From Rhodococcus sp. IEGM 1381 (lineage in GTDB: Bacteria > Actinomycetota > Actinomycetes > Mycobacteriales > Mycobacteriaceae), in assembly GCF_030056795.1 (NCBI RefSeq), contig NZ_JASHKQ010000001.1, positions 1,364,001 through 1,428,000 of the forward strand: a stretch of 64,000 nucleotides of DNA. The letters run 5' to 3'. Below are positions 47,682 to 57,573 of the stretch, in pieces (position 1 is the first letter of the stretch; every line of letters starts with the position of its first letter). A model generated the notes under the pieces. The model ran no database searches, was not told the origin of the DNA, and was given only the letters and a program-made list of their open reading frames with translations. A program made the translations under genes and the position numbers.

Positions 47682-48637
47682 TCGCCTCACCAGTGCTTCG
47701 TGACCTCGGGCAGCGGCTGCTCATCTCCGTGCCGCTACTGCTTGCGGTCACCGCAGGAACCTTCGTTCTTCTCTACGGGATAGGCGATCTCGCGGCTTCG
47801 GTCGCAGGAGAGAACGCTGACGCCGAACAGATCGAAGCCATACGTCGACAACTAGGACTCGATCGGCCGTTGCCCGTGCAGTACTTCGACTGGCTTACCG
47901 GGGTGTTGCACGGCGACTTCGGCGAATCGCTCAGAAGCGGTCGACCGGTAGCAGATCTGCTCGGTCAACGCCTTGGTGCGACGATCTCACTCGCTCTGTT
48001 CGCTTTGATTCTCTCGCTTCTCATTTCGATCCCCATGACGTTGCTCGCAGCTCGCTTTCCCGGATCATTGCTCGACAGGGGCTGCCAGTTCATCGCGGTC
48101 GTCTCGATGTCCATTCCCAACTTCTTCCTGGGTTTGCTGTTGGTCCTGCTGTTCGCAGTCCAGCTCGGCGTGTTTCCGGCATCGGGATATGCCCCTATCG
48201 GGGATGGTGTAAACCTTTGGGCGACTTACATGTTTCTCCCCGCCGTCACTCTTGCCAGCGGACTTGCAGGCGAGCAGATCCGTACGTTCCGCGCCGCACT
48301 TCATCAAGAGCTGGACAAGGAGTACGTACGAACAGCTCGCGCCAAGAATGTTTCCGAGACCAGCGTGGTGGCCAAGCATGCCGGGCGCAATGCTGGTCTG
48401 CCGCTGATCACGATCGTCGGGTTGCAGATCGGCAGGCTGCTTGCCGGCACGGTTCTGATCGAGATCGTCTTCGGCATTCCAGGACTCGGATCCAGCGCAA
48501 CCGATGCAGTGTTGACCCGCGACGTACCGGTGGTGCAGGCGATCGTGCTGCTCACCGCGGTCGCCGTTCTCCTTGCAAGCCTCGTAGTCGACCTGGCCTA
48601 CGGGATCTTGGCTCCCCATACGAAAGCCCGAGTATGA
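47678..48637 (+). CDS. ABC transporter permease (DppB-like)
   Basis: 319 residues with about six spans, a large first external loop (VAGENADAEQIEAIRRQLGL, DRPLPVQY), and the ATPase-coupling loop with AALHQELDKEYVRTARAKN. Starts at a GTG overlapping the preceding stop. First inner-membrane half of the importer. Confidence 0.93.
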   Translation: MIASPVLRDLGQRLLISVPLLLAVTAGTFVLLYGIGDLAASVAGENADAEQIEAIRRQLGLDRPLPVQYFDWLTGVLHGDFGESLRSGRPVADLLGQRLGATISLALFALILSLLISIPMTLLAARFPGSLLDRGCQFIAVVSMSIPNFFLGLLLVLLFAVQLGVFPASGYAPIGDGVNLWATYMFLPAVTLASGLAGEQIRTFRAALHQELDKEYVRTARAKNVSETSVVAKHAGRNAGLPLITIVGLQIGRLLAGTVLIEIVFGIPGLGSSATDAVLTRDVPVVQAIVLLTAVAVLLASLVVDLAYGILAPHTKARV

Positions 48638-49479
48638 CAACGACATTCCCGCTCGGTCCCGCTACAGAACCCGTGCCGGGCCGCACTCGCCTACGTTTAC
48701 CCCGCTCCGGCATGTGGCTCATCGTTGCGTTCGCTCTGCTGCTCCTGCTCGGACCCCTGTTCGTCCCGGACCCGAACGCGCAGAGCCTACGGGACTCACT
48801 CCAGGGGCCGTCGCTGGATCACTTGCTCGGGACCGACAACCTGGGCCGCGACGCCGCAGCACGGTTGCTGGAAGGGACGCGGACAACGACTTTGGCAGCA
48901 TTGACGGCAGTAGGCGTCGCCATCGTCATAGGTTTGCCCCTCGGGCTGCTATCGGGTTACGTCAGGGGAGGCGTGGACGCGGTTCTTGCCCGCGTTGCCG
49001 ATGCTGTCATGGCTGTACCACCGCTGATCCTGCTGTTGGCCGCGATTGCCGCATTGGGAACCGGAGTTACCAAGGCGATGGTGATTCTCGGTGTGATCCT
49101 CGCTCCTCGGTTGTTCCGCGTCGCACGTGGTGCAACGATCGGGCTGGGAAACTCGGGGTTCCTCGAAGTCGCTCGAATGTCTGGTTGCTCTACCCCGAGG
49201 ATTCTGTGGCGTTACGTGCTGCCGAACGTTCGTAGCCAGGTAGTCGTTCAGATCTGTCTGCTGTTCAGCTTTGGAGTCCTGACCGAGGCAGGAATCAGCT
49301 TCCTCGGTCTCGGCGTCCAGCCGCCCTCGGCAAGCCTTGGAGTACTACTCAGGACATCGATCGAATATCTGCGTGACGCACCACTTCTCGTCATCGCCCC
49401 CGGCGTCGTCATCACCGCACTGATCCTGGTGTGCAACCTCATCGGTGACCGCTACACCAGAAGCAAGGAGGCGTCGTGA
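48634..49479 (+). CDS. ABC transporter permease (DppC-like)
   Basis: 281 residues. N-terminal span LIVAFALLLLLGPLF, then the DppC landmark HLLGTDNLGRDAAARLLEGT and the EAA-type loop FLEVARMSGCSTPRILWRYV. ATGA overlap with dppB-like gene fixes the start. Second membrane half of the importer. Confidence 0.93.
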   Translation: MTTTFPLGPATEPVPGRTRLRLPRSGMWLIVAFALLLLLGPLFVPDPNAQSLRDSLQGPSLDHLLGTDNLGRDAAARLLEGTRTTTLAALTAVGVAIVIGLPLGLLSGYVRGGVDAVLARVADAVMAVPPLILLLAAIAALGTGVTKAMVILGVILAPRLFRVARGATIGLGNSGFLEVARMSGCSTPRILWRYVLPNVRSQVVVQICLLFSFGVLTEAGISFLGLGVQPPSASLGVLLRTSIEYLRDAPLLVIAPGVVITALILVCNLIGDRYTRSKEAS

Positions 49480-50477
49480 CCAATCCGGTACTCGAGCTCG
49501 ACGGACTGTCGATAACGACTGCGGCCGGACTTCGACTGGTGGAGGATCTGTCCTTCGACGTCAGTCCGGGGGAAGCCGTCGGCCTCGTCGGCGAGTCCGG
49601 CAGTGGTAAGACTCTGACAGGCCTGTCTTGCCTGGACCTGCTGCCGACAGGCGTTTCCCTCAGTGCAGGCGAGGTGCGGATCGACGGTGAAGTTGTTGCA
49701 TCGGCAGCAAAGCATCGTAGGCAGCGCCGCAAAGCATCCATGGTCTTCCAAAGCCCGATGACAAGCTTGAACCCGGTCATGAAGATCGGCACCCAGGTTG
49801 CGGAGGCTGTTCGCCTCAACAACGGCGGCAACAGGCGAGCAGCGAAACGTCGGGCCCTGGAGTTGCTCGAGCTCGTCGGCCTTCCCGACCCGGAGCAGCG
49901 TGCCCAGTACTACCCGTATCAACTCTCGGGTGGTCAGTGTCAACGTGTCGTCATCGCAGTTGCCCTGGCGTGCGAAGCCAAGGTCATGGTGGCCGACGAG
50001 CCCACGACCGCCTTGGACGTCACCACCCAGGTCAGCGTCATGAATCTGATCGACAAGCTGCGTCGCGAACTGGGCATTGCCGTCATCATGATCTCGCACG
50101 ACCTCGCGTTGGTGTCGCAATACTGCTCGCGGCTGGAAGTCATGTACGCCGGCCAGGTTGTCGAATCAGGTTCTCTCGAGGACGTTTTGGCGGCACCTGC
50201 CCACCCTTATCTCGACGGGCTTCTCGGCTGCCTGCCGGAACGCGCGCTGGCTGGTGGTGACATGGTCGCGTTGCCGGGCCGAGTCCCACCACCCGACGAA
50301 TTCCCCAGTGGCTGCCGGTTCGCCGGACGGTGTGCGCTGGCTGTCGATTCTTGCTCGGAGCCCCAACAGCTCCTTCCGGTCGAAGCGGTCCTGGGCAGTG
50401 GACGTCTGGTTCGCTGCCATCGGCACGAGCTTGTTCTTCACTCTGCCTCCGGTGCCTACGGTAAGGCGATCTCATGA
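49476..50477 (+). CDS. ABC transporter ATPase (DppD-like)
   Basis: 333 residues. Walker A GESGSGKT, Q-loop FQSPMTSLNP, signature LSGGQCQRV and Walker B VMVADEPTTALD, with the oligopeptide-family C-terminal extension including a cysteine cluster CRFAGRCALAVDSC that usually holds a 4Fe-4S or disulphide element in DppD. GTG start overlaps the previous stop. Confidence 0.94.
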   Translation: MTNPVLELDGLSITTAAGLRLVEDLSFDVSPGEAVGLVGESGSGKTLTGLSCLDLLPTGVSLSAGEVRIDGEVVASAAKHRRQRRKASMVFQSPMTSLNPVMKIGTQVAEAVRLNNGGNRRAAKRRALELLELVGLPDPEQRAQYYPYQLSGGQCQRVVIAVALACEAKVMVADEPTTALDVTTQVSVMNLIDKLRRELGIAVIMISHDLALVSQYCSRLEVMYAGQVVESGSLEDVLAAPAHPYLDGLLGCLPERALAGGDMVALPGRVPPPDEFPSGCRFAGRCALAVDSCSEPQQLLPVEAVLGSGRLVRCHRHELVLHSASGAYGKAIS

Positions 50478-51289
50478 CCTTGTTGCGCGTGGAAAACTTA
50501 CGCCGGACGTTTGGAAAACGTGGAAAGAGCGTCGTTGCTGTGGACGATGTGTCCTTCGACCTCGATGCTGGCCAGGTCTTGGGACTGGTCGGTGAATCAG
50601 GTTCCGGTAAAACAACAGTGGGGCGGATGGTGTGCGGTCTCGAACGTCGCGACTCCGGGATCATCGAGCTGGACGGAATCGAAACTCCCGCGCGGCCGAA
50701 TCGCGACTGGTGGATGAATGTTCAGATGGTGCCGCAGGATGCCACCGGATCACTCAACCCCGCAATGACGGTTCGTGAGATCGTTTCGGAGCCAGCCCGT
50801 TTCGTTCGTGGACAGTCACGTAGTGAAGCAAACGAGACGGCCTCGACACTTCTCGAACAGGTCGGACTGCATGATTCGCTGGGCGATCGGCGGCCGACGC
50901 GATTGTCCGGTGGTCAGCGTCAGCGAGTTGCGGTGGCTCGCGCTCTCGCGGCACAACCACGCCTGCTGGTCTGCGATGAATCGACCTCCGCGCTCGATGT
51001 TTCGGTTCAGGCACAGATTCTCATTCTTCTCAAAGAACTTCAGCTCGAGTTCGGCTTCAGCATGCTGTTCGTCACTCACGACATCTCAGTAGTGCGGTAT
51101 CTGGCCGACGATGTTCTGGTCATGCAGAGAGGACGATTGGTCGAACGTGCGGCGGCACGCGATCTGACTGCTGAAGGTGTCACGCACCCGTACACCGCAG
51201 AACTATTGGCCTCGGTACCGACTCTGCCGGACTACGTGGGCCTGGGAGTCACACATTCAGGCATGAACGAGTCGCAGGAATCGCGATGA
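50474..51289 (+). CDS. ABC transporter ATPase (DppF-like)
   Basis: 271 residues. Walker A GESGSGKT, signature LSGGQRQRV and Walker B LLVCDESTSALD. It is shorter than typical DppF because it lacks most of the C-terminal extension. ATGA overlaps on both sides. Pairs with the DppD-like ATPase to drive import. Confidence 0.93.
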   Translation: MTLLRVENLRRTFGKRGKSVVAVDDVSFDLDAGQVLGLVGESGSGKTTVGRMVCGLERRDSGIIELDGIETPARPNRDWWMNVQMVPQDATGSLNPAMTVREIVSEPARFVRGQSRSEANETASTLLEQVGLHDSLGDRRPTRLSGGQRQRVAVARALAAQPRLLVCDESTSALDVSVQAQILILLKELQLEFGFSMLFVTHDISVVRYLADDVLVMQRGRLVERAAARDLTAEGVTHPYTAELLASVPTLPDYVGLGVTHSGMNESQESR

Positions 51290-51936
51290 CGGGCAATGCC
51301 GTTCCGACACAGTCTGCTTCGACCGATCAGTCCGAATGGGTCACCAACAGGGTCGACCCGACCGAGGCAGTACTGCAGATGGCGGACGCCACAAGGTCGT
51401 TCGCCGAGGCCCAGTTGAGGGCTGAGATCGACGACGAGCTGGCCGATCGGGTCACTTCGACGCTGAGAGAGCTGCAGGCGCTTTTGGCACCATCCGTCCC
51501 CGAAGAATCGCCGGGGGCGAGGTTCGGTTTCGGTGGACCCCTTCGCAACGACTGGGGAAACGCAGTCGTCGGAACGCGCAATCCTGTTGCCGCACCTGCG
51601 CATATGGAGCGGCATCCGCATGGTTGCGCACGCAGTTCGTTCACTGCGAGCTGTCTTTACGAAGGTGCACCGAATCAATTGCACGGCGGATTCTGTGCCA
51701 TGGTTCTGGATCAGGCTCTGTGCGAGGCGGCCGCTGCCGGCGGGCGTGCGGGCGTGACCGTCTACCTCAACGTCTCGTACCATCGGGTGGCCCGCATCGG
51801 CCGTCTCGACGTCGAGGCGCGAGTTGAGCGCGTCGAGGGCCGTAAGAGTTTCGTTCGCGGTCACATCATCGACGAGTCTGGCGAAATTTGCTCCAGTGCA
51901 GAAGCTCTCGTCATCATTCCGCGGGTTCACTCCTAA
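51286..51936 (+). CDS. PaaI-type hotdog thioesterase
   Basis: 216 residues. The C-terminal 130 residues are a hotdog domain with HGGFCAMVLDQALCEAA (the helix holding the catalytic acid in PaaI/4HBT enzymes) and VTVYLNVSYHRVARIGRLDV. The N-terminal 90 residues are helical and not recognised. It likely releases CoA from an acyl-CoA in this pathway or rescues CoA when intermediates pile up. It is translationally coupled to the transporter genes, the link between uptake and catabolism. Confidence 0.82.
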   Translation: MTGNAVPTQSASTDQSEWVTNRVDPTEAVLQMADATRSFAEAQLRAEIDDELADRVTSTLRELQALLAPSVPEESPGARFGFGGPLRNDWGNAVVGTRNPVAAPAHMERHPHGCARSSFTASCLYEGAPNQLHGGFCAMVLDQALCEAAAAGGRAGVTVYLNVSYHRVARIGRLDVEARVERVEGRKSFVRGHIIDESGEICSSAEALVIIPRVHS

Positions 51937-51988
51937 ATCGACCCGCGTCGACCAGTCCCGAGAAACTACGGAAAGGCTTCGATACTCC

Positions 51989-53176
51989 ATGTCTGAATCT
52001 GTCGTCATAGTGGACGTCCTGCGTACCGCGTCCGGTAAAGGTAAGCCGGGAGGGGCGCTCTCCGGCGTCCATCCCGTCCAGCTGTTGAGCGAAACATTGA
52101 AGCAGCTGGTAGAACGCAACGGTCTCGATCCGGTGCTCGTCGACGATGTCATCGCAGGATGCGTCGGGCAGTCGGGTGATCAGGCCAACAACCCTGCTCG
52201 CACAGCCGCACTCGCGGCCGGCTTCCCGGTGTCGGTACCCGGAACCACGATCGACCGACAGTGCGGCTCCAGCCAGCAAGCCGTTCAGTTCGCGGCCGCT
52301 GGGATCCGCAGCGGTGACTACGACATCGTCATCGCCTGTGGAGTCGAGTCCATGAGCCGAGTCCCCATGGGGAGCGGCCGTCAGAACGGCTCACCGATGG
52401 CACCGCTGGCGTCCAGATTTCCCGACGGCCTGGTGAATCAAGGCGTCGGCGCGGAATTGATCGCTGGTCGACACGGGTTCACTCGCGCACAGCTGGACGA
52501 ATTCTCCGCACGATCACATCGGCTCGCGGCTGCGAGCCGTGATCTGGCCCGTTCGGAGATCATCGACATCAAGGTCACCGGCGAGGACGGCGCGATTCGC
52601 ATTCACGACAGCGACGAGACGGTGCGTTCACAGACCACCGCAGAGGGCCTGGCCGGACTCAAACCTTCGTACATGAAAGAAGAAGTGGCAACGCGGTTTC
52701 CCGAGATCGCATGGTCGATCACCCCAGGTAATTCGTCACCGCTCACGGACGGTGCCAGCGCCGCACTCATCATGAGCGAAACGAAGGCCGCCGAGCTCGG
52801 TTTACGGGCACGTGCCCGGGTTGTTGCCGGAACCGTGGTCGGTAGCGACCCGCTCACCATGTTGGACGGGGTTGTTCCGGCAACCAGAAAGCTTCTCGAC
52901 CGGACAGGGATGAGCATCGACGACTTCGATACCTACGAAGTGAACGAAGCCTTCGCGCCGGTACCCCTGCTCTGGTTGAAGGAACTCGGCGGCGATCTCG
53001 ACAAGTTGAACCCGAGAGGTGGTGCCATCGCGCTCGGACACGCGTTGGGGGCCAGCGGCGTTCGTCTGTTGTGCACCATGGTTCACCACCTCGAACATTC
53101 GGGCGGCCGATTCGGACTTCAGACCATGTGCGAAGGCGGCGGCATGGCCAACGCGACCGTGATCGAGGCATTGTGA
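51989..53176 (+). CDS. Acetyl-CoA acyltransferase (thiolase)
   Basis: 395 residues. Nucleophile Cys92 in IDRQCGSSQQAV, NEAF in YEVNEAFAPV, His in GGAIALGHALGASG and second Cys in TMCEGGGMANA. A degradative-type thiolase that cleaves 3-ketoacyl-CoA. The start is the ATG giving MSESVVIVDVLRT, the usual first strand. It is separated from the thioesterase by 52 bp and coupled to the next gene by GTGA. Confidence 0.94.
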   Translation: MSESVVIVDVLRTASGKGKPGGALSGVHPVQLLSETLKQLVERNGLDPVLVDDVIAGCVGQSGDQANNPARTAALAAGFPVSVPGTTIDRQCGSSQQAVQFAAAGIRSGDYDIVIACGVESMSRVPMGSGRQNGSPMAPLASRFPDGLVNQGVGAELIAGRHGFTRAQLDEFSARSHRLAAASRDLARSEIIDIKVTGEDGAIRIHDSDETVRSQTTAEGLAGLKPSYMKEEVATRFPEIAWSITPGNSSPLTDGASAALIMSETKAAELGLRARARVVAGTVVGSDPLTMLDGVVPATRKLLDRTGMSIDDFDTYEVNEAFAPVPLLWLKELGGDLDKLNPRGGAIALGHALGASGVRLLCTMVHHLEHSGGRFGLQTMCEGGGMANATVIEAL

Positions 53177-54756
53177 GCAGCCCGACGATCGAACGGGTTG
53201 CCACCAGCCCGACCATCACGTTGCACCAGGTAGCTCGTCACGCTCACAACGACCGTCACGGTCCTGCCCTGCGCTACGACGGCACCACGGTGACGTGGGG
53301 CGAACTTCTCGAAAACGCCAGACGATTGGCGTCAGTGTTAGCTGCAGCAGGCGTGCAGAAGGGCGATCGGGTAGCGCTTCTCGTCTCGAACAGTCCGTCG
53401 TTCGTCGACGCCCTGCTGGCCACTCATCTCCTGGGCGCAATTGCGGTCCCCATCAACGTCAGGCTGTCAGAACCCGAGGTCACGTTCATCCTCGGTGACA
53501 TCGAACCGGCGGCAGTGGTCGCAGATCAGCGCCTCCTCGCTCTGATGACAGGGTCGATGGGGGACGTCACGACGATCGTCAACGACATCTACGGCGAAGG
53601 ATCTGCGCTCCCGTCGAAAGCGCTGCGGCTCAGTGAGATTCTCGACAATAGCGAACCGCTGGACCTGGCTGCTGCGCCGGTTGTGTCACCGGACGACGTC
53701 GCGTACATCCTCTACACATCCGGCACCACCGGGCGCCCGAAGGGCGCAATGTTGACGCATGCGAACCTGAGCTCGTCGTGCTGGATTTCGACGACCATGA
53801 ATGCCTTGGTCGGTCGCGACGACGTGCGATACATAGCGACGCCCCTGTTTCACGTCGCCGCCTTGACAGCGGTGGTCGGTGGGCTGTTGATGGGTGCAGT
53901 ATCGGTAATGGCCGCAAGCGGCGAGTTCGACCCAGAAAAACTGCTGGACATCCTCGAGGGCGAACGCGTCACACACCTGTTTCTGGTACCGACACAGTGG
54001 GAGGCAGTTCTTGCAGCGCCTTCTCTGCCAACCCGTGATCTCCCCATCCGTGCAGTCACCTGGGGTGCCGCGCCGTTGTCTGCGGACCTGCTCCGCAGAA
54101 TGACCGTCGCATTCCCCGGTGTGCGAGTCAACTCGACGCTCGGGCAAACCGAAATGAGCGGTGTCACCGCCTTTTTCGAAGGGCTGCAGCCACCCGAGCG
54201 TGCGGGCACTGTGGGTCGGCCGGTCTTCCTGGTGGATGTTCGTGTTGTCGACGAGGCAATGCGTGACGTGGCCATCGGTGACGTGGGGGAGATCGTCTAC
54301 CGAGGACCCACGACGATGGCTGGCTACTGGCGGCGAGCCGATGCAAACGCAGATGCCTTCGCGGGAGGCTGGTTCCACTCCGGAGACATGGTTCGGCAGG
54401 ACGACGACGGCTACATCTACGTCGTCGATCGAATGAAAGACATGATCATCTCGGGCGGCGAGAACATTTATCCGGCAGAGCTCGAGCGCGTGATCGGCGA
54501 GCATCCCAAGGTCCGCGAGACCGCAGTCGTCGGTCGTCCGCATTCGAAGTGGGGAGAGACCCCGGTGGCCTTCGTGGTGCCCGTGTCGGAGGACGACCCG
54601 CCGACACACGACGAGATCGTGGCGTGGGTTCGTGCGCAACTCGCCTCCTACGCCAAGCCCGGTTCCACGCTCGTGGTCGCTGATCTGCCGCGCAACGCCA
54701 CGGGCAAGGTCCGCAAGGACCAGCTTCGACTTCGCGCGTCGACGACCACGCCCTGA
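53173..54756 (+). CDS. Acyl-CoA synthetase (AMP-forming ligase)
   Basis: 527 residues of the ANL superfamily. P-loop YTSGTTGRPKG at 181-191, A5 region STLGQTEMSG, A7 HSGDMVRQDDDGYIYVVDR, A8 KDMIISGGENIYP and the A10 lysine in RNATGKVRKD. It activates a carboxylic acid to its CoA ester, the entry step for what the importer brings in. The GTG overlapping the thiolase stop is used as start; upstream in-frame codons lie inside the thiolase gene. Confidence 0.93.
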   Translation: MSSPTIERVATSPTITLHQVARHAHNDRHGPALRYDGTTVTWGELLENARRLASVLAAAGVQKGDRVALLVSNSPSFVDALLATHLLGAIAVPINVRLSEPEVTFILGDIEPAAVVADQRLLALMTGSMGDVTTIVNDIYGEGSALPSKALRLSEILDNSEPLDLAAAPVVSPDDVAYILYTSGTTGRPKGAMLTHANLSSSCWISTTMNALVGRDDVRYIATPLFHVAALTAVVGGLLMGAVSVMAASGEFDPEKLLDILEGERVTHLFLVPTQWEAVLAAPSLPTRDLPIRAVTWGAAPLSADLLRRMTVAFPGVRVNSTLGQTEMSGVTAFFEGLQPPERAGTVGRPVFLVDVRVVDEAMRDVAIGDVGEIVYRGPTTMAGYWRRADANADAFAGGWFHSGDMVRQDDDGYIYVVDRMKDMIISGGENIYPAELERVIGEHPKVRETAVVGRPHSKWGETPVAFVVPVSEDDPPTHDEIVAWVRAQLASYAKPGSTLVVADLPRNATGKVRKDQLRLRASTTTP

Positions 54757-54778
54757 CCGACGAATCGAGAGGATCGAC

Positions 54779-55927
54779 ATGAAGCGAACCATCTTCGCAG
54801 ACGAGCACGAGGACTTCCGCAACCTCGTTCGCCGATTCGTCGCCGGCGAGGTTGCCGACGAGTTCCCCAAGTGGGAAGCGCTGGGTGCCCCGCCCCGCGA
54901 GTTCTTCAGGCGCGTAGCCGAACTGGGCATCTCGACGACGGCGATCCCGGAGCGATTCGGTGGTGGCGGGCAGGGTAGCTACTTGTTCAACGTCGTTGTT
55001 GCAGAGGAGTTCGTGCGAGCACACGCCAATGTCGGATCGTTGCGTGTCCACATGGATGTCGTGCTGCCGTACCTGCTGCACTTGGCGAACGAGGAGCAGC
55101 AGGAGCGGTGGCTCCCCGGAGTGGCAGCGGGCGATCTGGTGCTCGCCATAGCGATGACCGAGCCCGGGACCGGATCCGATCTGGCAGCGATCACCACCAC
55201 GGCCCGACGCGACGGTGACGACTGGATCATCAACGGGGCGAAGACCTTCATCAGTGGAGGCGCAAACGCAGATCTCGTACTGGTCGTCGCCCGGACGAGC
55301 CCGTCGGGAGACAACCGTCGCGCAGGCCTGAGCTTGCTCGTCGTTCCGACGGCGACGCTGGGATTCGTCGTCGGCCGAAAGATGGAGAAGATCGGTCTTC
55401 ACGCTCAGGACACCGTCGACCTGTCTTTCGACGACGTTCGGATTCCCGCTGCAAATCTGCTGGGGGAGGAGGGGCAGGCCTTCCTGCACCTCGGTCACAA
55501 CCTCGCGCAGGAACGAGTGACCATTGCCGTGGCGGCAGTCTCCGCAGCGAAGGCCGCGTTGGACCTGGCCCTCGACTACACCGCTGAACGCACCGTATTC
55601 GGCCGGCCGATCGGTGAGTTCCAGAATTCGAAATTCGTGCTAGCCGAATGCGCAACCGACATCGCCGCCGGTCAGGCTCTTCTCGATCAAGCGCTGGTTG
55701 TACACGACAGCGGAGAACTCGACCCGGCCGATTCGGCCAAGGTCAAACTGTTCTGCACCGAGATGCAGTCTCGCGTGGTCGACAAGTGTCTCCAATTGCA
55801 CGGCGGATACGGCTACGCCCGTGAGTACCCGATCTCCCGCCTGTACGCCGATGCCCGGGTCACCCGCATCTACGGCGGAACCAGCGAGGTCATGAAGTCG
55901 ATCATCGCCAAGTCGCTGCGTAGTTGA
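54779..55927 (+). CDS. Acyl-CoA dehydrogenase, LCAD/isovaleryl-type active site
   Basis: 382 residues with AMTEPGTGSDLAAITTTA and the FAD-binding QLHGGYGYAREYP. The C-terminal site reads IYGGTSEVMK, without the Glu found there in MCAD-type enzymes. The Glu in LAQERVTIAV is placed like the base of long-chain and isovaleryl-CoA dehydrogenases. This class often accepts branched or long acyl groups. Electrons should go to ETF and on to EtfD. ATG at 54779, with GAGAGGA upstream. Confidence 0.92.
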   Translation: MKRTIFADEHEDFRNLVRRFVAGEVADEFPKWEALGAPPREFFRRVAELGISTTAIPERFGGGGQGSYLFNVVVAEEFVRAHANVGSLRVHMDVVLPYLLHLANEEQQERWLPGVAAGDLVLAIAMTEPGTGSDLAAITTTARRDGDDWIINGAKTFISGGANADLVLVVARTSPSGDNRRAGLSLLVVPTATLGFVVGRKMEKIGLHAQDTVDLSFDDVRIPAANLLGEEGQAFLHLGHNLAQERVTIAVAAVSAAKAALDLALDYTAERTVFGRPIGEFQNSKFVLAECATDIAAGQALLDQALVVHDSGELDPADSAKVKLFCTEMQSRVVDKCLQLHGGYGYAREYPISRLYADARVTRIYGGTSEVMKSIIAKSLRS

Positions 55928-56006
55928 ACCCCCTGGGGTGTCGGCCCCAGATCATGCTCCGGCGTGAGCGCCGGTTGCGAACCGAAACGAAGGAGTAGTA
56001 ACGGTA

Positions 56007-56771
56007 GTGGACATCAAAGAAACCTCGGCAATAGTGACCGGCGGAGCGTCGGGCCTCGGGCAGGCAACCGCCTGGGCGCTTGCGGACGGCGGCGCACATG
56101 TGGTGGTCGTCGACCTCCCGGGTACCGATGCCGGCGAGACCCTCGGGCACCCCAGTGGACGGATCACGTTCGCCGAGGCGGACGTGACCGACCCACAGCA
56201 GGTTGCGGCCGCGATCGGCGAAGCTGAAGAGCTGGGCCCGTTCCGGGTTGTCGTGCACTGCGCAGGGCGAGGAGGACCCGTCCGACTCATCGACAAGACC
56301 GGCGAACCAGGCAACTTCGAGCTGTTCCAATCGATCGTCCACACGAACCTGGCCGGTTCCTTCAACGTGGCAAGTCAGGCGGCCGCGCGGATGGCGCGGC
56401 AGGAGTCCGTCGACGGGGAGCGCGGCGTCATCGTGATGACCGCGTCGGTCGCGGCGTTCGAGGGTCAGATCGGCCAGGCCGGCTACGCGGCGTCCAAAGC
56501 GGGTGTGCACGGATTCACCATCTGCGCCGCACGAGATCTGGCCAGCAAGCAAATTCGCGTGTGCACGATCGCGCCCGGGTTGTTCGCGACCCCCATGTTG
56601 AACAAATTGAAACCGGAGATCCTCGACGGGCTCGGTGCCAGCGTTCCTCACCCGTCGCGTTTGGGTCAGCCGTCGGAGTACGCCATGTTGGCGATGTCCA
56701 TCGTCGGTAACCCGATGCTCAACGGCGAGACGATTCGGCTCGACGGTGCGATCAGGATGGCACCGCGATGA
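56007..56771 (+). CDS. SDR, HSD10-like 3-hydroxyacyl-CoA dehydrogenase
   Basis: 254 residues of the short-chain dehydrogenase family. Rossmann TGGASGLG, catalytic Ser in MTASVAAFEGQIGQ and Tyr/Lys in GYAASKAGV. The sequence around FEGQIGQ and APGLFATPML matches type-2 (HSD10-like) 3-hydroxyacyl-CoA dehydrogenases, which also oxidise 2-methyl-3-hydroxybutyryl-CoA. GTG start with AAGGAG upstream. It should perform the second oxidation of the beta-oxidation cycle, replacing a FadB-type enzyme absent from the operon. Confidence 0.88.
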   Translation: MDIKETSAIVTGGASGLGQATAWALADGGAHVVVVDLPGTDAGETLGHPSGRITFAEADVTDPQQVAAAIGEAEELGPFRVVVHCAGRGGPVRLIDKTGEPGNFELFQSIVHTNLAGSFNVASQAAARMARQESVDGERGVIVMTASVAAFEGQIGQAGYAASKAGVHGFTICAARDLASKQIRVCTIAPGLFATPMLNKLKPEILDGLGASVPHPSRLGQPSEYAMLAMSIVGNPMLNGETIRLDGAIRMAPR

Positions 56772-57568
56772 CCGAAACCGCGATCACCGACGCTCCCGCA
56801 ATCGACGACGAGGTCGTCCTGGTCGAGGTCACCGACGGAGTCATGGTCATCTCGATCAATCGGCCTCGCGCCCGCAACGCTGTGACACTCCAAGTGTCGC
56901 AGGCTGTTGCGGCTGCGCTGGACGAGCTCGACGAGCGTTCCGACGTGACGGTCGGCGTGCTGACCGGCGTCGGTACGTCGTTCTGCGCGGGGATGGATCT
57001 CAAGGCGTACGCACGTGGAGAGCGGCCGTCTATCGAGGGCCGAGGCTTCGGTGGACTCACCGAGCGGCCCCCGTTGAAGCCATTGATCGCTGCGGTCGAA
57101 GGACACGCTCTCGGTGGTGGATTCGAATTGGCTCTGGCCTGCGATCTCGTAGTAGCAAGCCGCGGAGCAACGTTCGGTCTGCCGGAGGTTCGTCGGGGAC
57201 TGGTCGCGGCCGCAGGCGGCTTGCTTCGATTGCCCCATCGAGTACCGACATCGGTGGCAATGCACCTCGTTCTGACGGGCGGGACGTTGACCGCGGAGGA
57301 AGCCCACCAGTGGGGGCTGGTCAACGAACTGACCGAGGACGGGGAGTCGCTGAGGCACGCTCGTCAGCTGGCCGCTCGTATTGCGGCCAATGGCCCACTC
57401 GCAGTCGCAGCGAGCAAGCAGGTAATCATGCAGCACGAGCAGTGGCCTGTCGCCGACAGGTTTCGCGCGCAACGTGAGCTTCTCGATCCCGTCTTCCGTT
57501 CCGCCGACGCCCAGGAAGGTGCCCGTGCCTTCACGGAGAAGCGGACCCCACAGTGGAAGGGGTGCTGA
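56768..57568 (+). CDS. Enoyl-CoA hydratase (crotonase family)
   Basis: 266 residues. Oxyanion-hole segments FCAGMDLKAYA and AVEGHALGGGFELALACD, and the catalytic Glu in FGLPEVRRGL, where hydratases keep Glu164. It should hydrate the 2-enoyl-CoA made by the dehydrogenase. ATGA overlap with the SDR gene. Confidence 0.9.
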   Translation: MTETAITDAPAIDDEVVLVEVTDGVMVISINRPRARNAVTLQVSQAVAAALDELDERSDVTVGVLTGVGTSFCAGMDLKAYARGERPSIEGRGFGGLTERPPLKPLIAAVEGHALGGGFELALACDLVVASRGATFGLPEVRRGLVAAAGGLLRLPHRVPTSVAMHLVLTGGTLTAEEAHQWGLVNELTEDGESLRHARQLAARIAANGPLAVAASKQVIMQHEQWPVADRFRAQRELLDPVFRSADAQEGARAFTEKRTPQWKGC

Positions 57569-57573
57569 CCCCT